Positions 7,390 to 10,138 of a DNA stretch of 10,138 nucleotides are shown piece after piece (position 1 is the first letter of the stretch; each line of letters opens with the position of its first letter). A program made the position numbers and the translations under genes. The notes beneath the pieces are model-generated. The model was given only the letters and a program-made list of their open reading frames with translations. It was not told where the DNA came from and searched no databases. The DNA is taken from positions 1 through 10,138 of the forward strand of contig JAAZGC010000360.1 of assembly GCA_012511425.1 (NCBI GenBank). Reading direction: 5' to 3'. The DNA is from Clostridiales bacterium. GTDB taxonomy: Bacteria > Bacillota > Clostridia > Oscillospirales > CAG-272.

Positions 7390-7884
7390 AAGGTGCTTAT
7401 ACCCGGGAGTTTTGATCCCGTAACGATCGGTCATGCGGATATAATCCGCCGCGCCGCGGCGCTATTCGGTGAAGTTACGGCCTGTATATTCGTAAATACC
7501 GAAAAGCGCAATTCGGGTATGTTCACATATCAGCAGCGGATGGAACTTCTGCGCCTTGTCTGCTCGGAAATAAAAGGAGCAAATGCCGATATGTCCGATA
7601 TGCTTGTTGCGGACTATGCCGAAAAAGGCGGATATTCGGCTATAGTCAAGGGCATTCGCGGTGCATCCGACATTGATTACGAGCTAATGATCGCCGATGT
7701 GAATCTTCATATCTGGGAAGGCGCCGAGACGCTGTTTCTTCCGTCTCCCGCCGAATATGCGAGAATAAGCTCGACCGCCGTAAGGGAACTCATAAAATAC
7801 CGCCTGCCGCTCAACGGCTGGGTGCCGGAAATCGCCGCCGGATATATCCGCGGGCTTGTCGATTCCGGCGAGCTTGATATTTAA
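7387..7884 (+). CDS. coaD: Pantetheine-phosphate adenylyltransferase
   Basis: A 165-residue CoaD (PPAT) of standard length. It transfers AMP from ATP to 4'-phosphopantetheine, giving dephospho-CoA, the penultimate step of coenzyme A synthesis in the cytoplasm. IPGSFDPVTIGHADII (5-20) holds the T/HxGH nucleotidyltransferase motif (TIGH, 13-16). K40 fits the conserved substrate lysine. IVKGIRGASDIDYE (86-99) matches the (R/K)GxRxxxDxxYE motif; lysine in place of arginine in the first position is also found in actinobacterial CoaD. ISSTAVRELI (127-136) is the C-terminal ISSTxVRE motif that contacts ATP. The ATG is chosen over an upstream TTG because of the ribosome binding site. It lies two bases after the rsmD stop and 22 bases before rsmH. 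Confidence 0.95.
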   Translation: MKVLIPGSFDPVTIGHADIIRRAAALFGEVTACIFVNTEKRNSGMFTYQQRMELLRLVCSEIKGANADMSDMLVADYAEKGGYSAIVKGIRGASDIDYELMIADVNLHIWEGAETLFLPSPAEYARISSTAVRELIKYRLPLNGWVPEIAAGYIRGLVDSGELDI

Positions 7885-7906
7885 CATTTTTATGGAAGGT
7901 GAACCG

Positions 7907-8857
7907 ATGCCTCAGCTTGAATTCAGCCACGAGCCGGTGCTGCTTTATGAAACGATAAACGCACTTGACATAAAGCCGGACGGCATTTATGCCGATTGTA
8001 CCGCCGGCGGCGGAGGCCATTCTTTTGAGATCGCAAAACGCCTTTCCTCAGGTCATCTGTACTGCATCGATCAGGACGAAGAAGCGATCGACGCCGTAAA
8101 AAAACGTCTCGTAGGTTTTGAAGACCGCTGTACCGTGATCCGCTCCAATTTTTCCGAAGCAGAACGGATATTCAAAGACATAACGCTCGACGGAGCACTG
8201 ATGGATATCGGCGTAAGCTCGCACCAGATAGACGATCCGCGCCGAGGTTTCTCGTATATGCAGGACGCACCGCTCGACATGAGGATGGACAGCGGCAAGC
8301 CGTTCACGGCGGCGGATATCGTAAACGGTTACGAGGAGTCAAAGCTCGCCGATGTATTATATCGGTGGGGCGAAGAAAAATATGCGCGCCGCATCGCCGC
8401 AGCCATTGTAAGGCAGCGGCAGATACAGCCGATATCGGGAACGCTTGAGCTTGTCGGAATAATAGAATCGGCGGTTCCCGGCAGCTACCGCAGTTCGGGC
8501 GGCCACCCGGCGAAGCGCAGTTTTCAGGCGCTGAGAATTGAAGTTAATCACGAAATCGAGATATTGACACCTACAATAGAAGCGCTCGTCGACAGGCTCG
8601 CCGTAGGCGGCAGAATAGCGGTAATCACTTTCCACTCTCTCGAAGACAGGGAGGTAAAACAGGCATTTTCCGGTCTTTCCAAAGGCTGCGTCTGTCCCCC
8701 CGATTTCCCCGTCTGTGTCTGCGGCAGAAAGCCGAAGTTGAAGGTATTTAAGCCGGCAGTTCCGGATGAAACGGAGCTTGGGAAAAACCCCAGAGCGCAC
8801 AGTGCAAGGCTCAGATACGCAGAAAAGCTGCCCGGGCCTTATGAAAAGGCGGATTGA
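7907..8857 (+). CDS. rsmH: 16S rRNA (cytosine1402-N4)-methyltransferase
   Basis: A 316-residue RsmH (MraW), the usual length. It adds the N4 methyl group to C1402 of 16S rRNA in the decoding centre. SHEPVLLYETI (7-17), DCTAGGGGHS (30-39, SAM loop), LMDIGVSSHQIDDPRRGFSY (98-117), DMRMD (124-128), AKRSFQALRIEVNHE (202-216) and ITFHSLEDR (240-248) are all canonical, as are the cysteine cluster CVCPPDFPVCVCG (261-273) and the NPRAHSARLR end. The chosen ATG has AAGGTG (7896-7901) just upstream; earlier in-frame starts at 7856 and 7892 would overlap coaD or the binding site and add residues not found in the family. rsmH normally opens the dcw cluster behind mraZ; here coaD takes that place. Confidence 0.96.
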   Translation: MPQLEFSHEPVLLYETINALDIKPDGIYADCTAGGGGHSFEIAKRLSSGHLYCIDQDEEAIDAVKKRLVGFEDRCTVIRSNFSEAERIFKDITLDGALMDIGVSSHQIDDPRRGFSYMQDAPLDMRMDSGKPFTAADIVNGYEESKLADVLYRWGEEKYARRIAAAIVRQRQIQPISGTLELVGIIESAVPGSYRSSGGHPAKRSFQALRIEVNHEIEILTPTIEALVDRLAVGGRIAVITFHSLEDREVKQAFSGLSKGCVCPPDFPVCVCGRKPKLKVFKPAVPDETELGKNPRAHSARLRYAEKLPGPYEKAD

Positions 8858-8876
8858 ATTCGCCGATTGATTTTTT
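8848..8876 (+). other. Small hairpin with T-run across the rsmH stop codon
   Basis: GGCGGA (8848-8853) pairs with TTCGCC (8859-8864) around a five-base loop that contains most of the rsmH stop codon. A run of six T follows (8871-8876), but six bases separate it from the stem, so it is a poor terminator. It could be a weak attenuator or an mRNA structure affecting ftsL translation. Low certainty. Confidence 0.3.
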
Positions 8877-8887
8877 GGGAAACAAAT

Positions 8888-9694
8888 ATGCAAAATTCCG
8901 ATAACGGCAATAACAGAAGCCGAAACCGCACAACCGGCGCAAAGCCTTCTTCAAACAGAAATACCGGCCGCAGCGGGGCTGATTCCGGCATCCGAAGAAA
9001 TAATGTCGGCAGCCGTGCGGTCAGCACCACCGGCAGCCCGCCTAAAGGGCGTTCCGAAGGCGCCTCCGGAGTGCGCAGGACAAACCGGTCTTTGTCGCTT
9101 TCCGGGCAGCCGAAGCCGAAGAAAAAACTTTCTTCGGTATATGTGGACGACCTTGCAGGTTCGGCAGAAAATACGATTACATCGGACAGAAAGTCTCCGC
9201 TGCCGATAACGGTTATTTTTATGACGCTGCTTTGCACGGCGCTGTTCATGGTCATGGTTGCTTCATATGTGCGTATTAATGAATTCACCGTCCGGATTGA
9301 GCAGCTTCAGAGCAGCCTCGAGAAATTGAAAAACGAGCGCAGCGATCTGTCCATCGAACTGGAGCAGAAGAACAATCTTCAGGAAATCCAGGAATATGCC
9401 GTCAATGTTTTGGGTATGGTCAAGATAGATAAGCTTGCAAAGAAGTACATCACGGTCGAAGTCGAAGACAAGATAGAAGTTCTCGACAAAAAACATCAGC
9501 CGATGACGGATATATTCGGCGGAAGTCTCGAAGAAACGGAAACATCCGCAGAAACCGATGAGACAGCCGAATCGGAAACCGGGACCGAAACTGCCGAAGT
9601 TCAACAAGAAACCGAGGCGGCGGAAACCGGGGTGCCGGAGCCCCTCGTCAATATAGCCGAAACAGAGGATAACGCATCTCTGAATGAACCCTGA
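8888..9694 (+). CDS. ftsL: FtsL/DivIC-like septum formation initiator protein with long extensions
   Basis: A 268-residue bitopic protein. Residues 1-103 are low-complexity, rich in Asn, Ser, Gly and Arg, ending in a basic patch PKPKKK (75-80); they should be cytoplasmic. A membrane helix spans about 105-127 (PITVIFMTLLCTALFMVMVA). A coiled coil follows at about 131-162 (heptad leucines in EQLQSSLEKLKNE), then YAVNVLGMVK (170-179), which matches the A-x-x-LGM(V/I) element of FtsL/FtsB/DivIC proteins. Residues 212-262 are dominated by Glu and Thr and should lie outside the membrane. FtsL-type proteins form the FtsQLB (DivIB-FtsL-DivIC) complex that activates septal wall synthesis. Position between rsmH and a class B PBP is the classic ftsL position. 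FtsL is normally about 100-130 residues, so both tails are unusual. ATG 8888 has GGGA seven bases upstream; TTG at 8867 is possible and would add seven residues. Confidence 0.78.
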   Translation: MQNSDNGNNRSRNRTTGAKPSSNRNTGRSGADSGIRRNNVGSRAVSTTGSPPKGRSEGASGVRRTNRSLSLSGQPKPKKKLSSVYVDDLAGSAENTITSDRKSPLPITVIFMTLLCTALFMVMVASYVRINEFTVRIEQLQSSLEKLKNERSDLSIELEQKNNLQEIQEYAVNVLGMVKIDKLAKKYITVEVEDKIEVLDKKHQPMTDIFGGSLEETETSAETDETAESETGTETAEVQQETEAAETGVPEPLVNIAETEDNASLNEP

Positions 9695-9747
9695 AAATCG
9701 GAGATAGATAAACCGGCGTTATTCATATATTTCACGGATGAAAAATT

Positions 9748-10138
9748 ATGGCAAACAGTCAAAACAACAGTAATAATTCGCTTTCCCACGGCAATAAAGC
9801 CGTCGGTGCTTCAACTACCGGCGCCGTCCGGACCAAGAGCCGCCGCCGCAGGATGCTGAGGCGGGGCGGAGTCATGCTTTTCGCATTTGGTATTGTATGG
9901 GCGATTTTGTTCAGCCGCCTTGCGTATCTCCAGATTTATAAATACGATGAATACTCAAGCAAGGTTGCGAGAAACGTTCAGAGAGAGTTCACCGTTTCGG
10001 CAACCAGAGGCGCTATATACGACCGGAACATGACCCAGCTTGCGGCTAACGTAACCGTATGGCGAGTCTTCATCTCCCCGTATTTTTTCACGGATGACGC
10101 TCAAAAGCTGCTGATTTGCGAGGGATTGTCAAAAATAC
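9748..10138 (+). CDS. Class B penicillin-binding protein (FtsI/SpoVD/PBP2-like), 3' truncated by window edge
   Basis: Only the first 130 residues are in the window. A Ser/Asn-rich start is followed by a basic patch (KSRRRRMLRRG, 30-40) and one membrane helix at about 41-62. LQIYKYDEYSSKVARNVQRE (61-80) and SATRGAIYDRNMTQLA (84-99) then match the conserved start of the PBP dimerisation domain, in which RGxIxDRNG is the signature (here RNM, not RNG). The transpeptidase domain with SxxK lies outside. The family cross-links septal or spore-cortex peptidoglycan. An in-frame TGA at 9739-9741 forces the start to ATG 9748. GGAT lies about eight bases upstream, a modest site. Position after ftsL supports FtsI or SpoVD; which one cannot be told without the C-terminus. 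Confidence 0.88.
   Translation, partial: MANSQNNSNNSLSHGNKAVGASTTGAVRTKSRRRRMLRRGGVMLFAFGIVWAILFSRLAYLQIYKYDEYSSKVARNVQREFTVSATRGAIYDRNMTQLAANVTVWRVFISPYFFTDDAQKLLICEGLSKI

Noticed and set aside
8357..8893. Minus-strand open frame (178 codons) inside rsmH
   Set aside because: It is antisense to conserved RsmH motifs, with no start signal or domain.

Overview
This window looks like ordinary core chromosome of a bacterium from the Bacillota, most likely an uncultured member of the Clostridia. That placement is inferred from several points. There is a textbook sigma-A promoter, and GGAGG-type ribosome binding sites precede most genes. One start codon is TTG. The HPr protein carries the Ser46 regulatory site typical of Gram-positives. 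The rsmH-ftsL-class B PBP order is that of a dcw cluster. Base composition is roughly balanced by eye, with no abrupt change along the window. All genes lie on the + strand. I see no tRNA, rRNA, CRISPR array, insertion sequence or phage gene.

Region 1 (1-4277) is the end of an envelope polysaccharide or cell-wall operon. It holds the 3' part of a MurJ/MviN-type lipid-linked precursor flippase and a large O-antigen-ligase-like (Wzy_C/WaaL) membrane protein. These are followed by two tandem paralogous single-pass membrane proteins resembling the DUF4330 family. Gaps of 14, 14 and 1 nt suggest one transcript.

Region 2 (4278-4930) is a self-contained unit. A near-consensus extended -10 promoter drives a lone HPr phosphocarrier gene, which is followed by two consecutive intrinsic terminators. 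No ptsI or other PTS gene is next to it.

Region 3 (4931-10138) runs uvrC, rsmD, coaD, rsmH, ftsL-like and a class B penicillin-binding protein cut by the window end. The first three are so tightly packed that they are probably co-translated. CoaD is followed after 22 nt by rsmH, so the start of the dcw (division and cell wall) cluster is joined directly to a repair, rRNA-modification and CoA block, and mraZ is absent from its usual place. The ftsL-like protein is unusual in having a long basic cytoplasmic N-terminus and a Glu/Thr-rich extracytoplasmic tail.

I found no convincing evidence of a wholly new system. The points most worth a second look are the DUF4330-like tandem pair, the extended FtsL-like protein, the coaD-rsmH junction without mraZ, and the tandem terminators with a competing hairpin after HPr.
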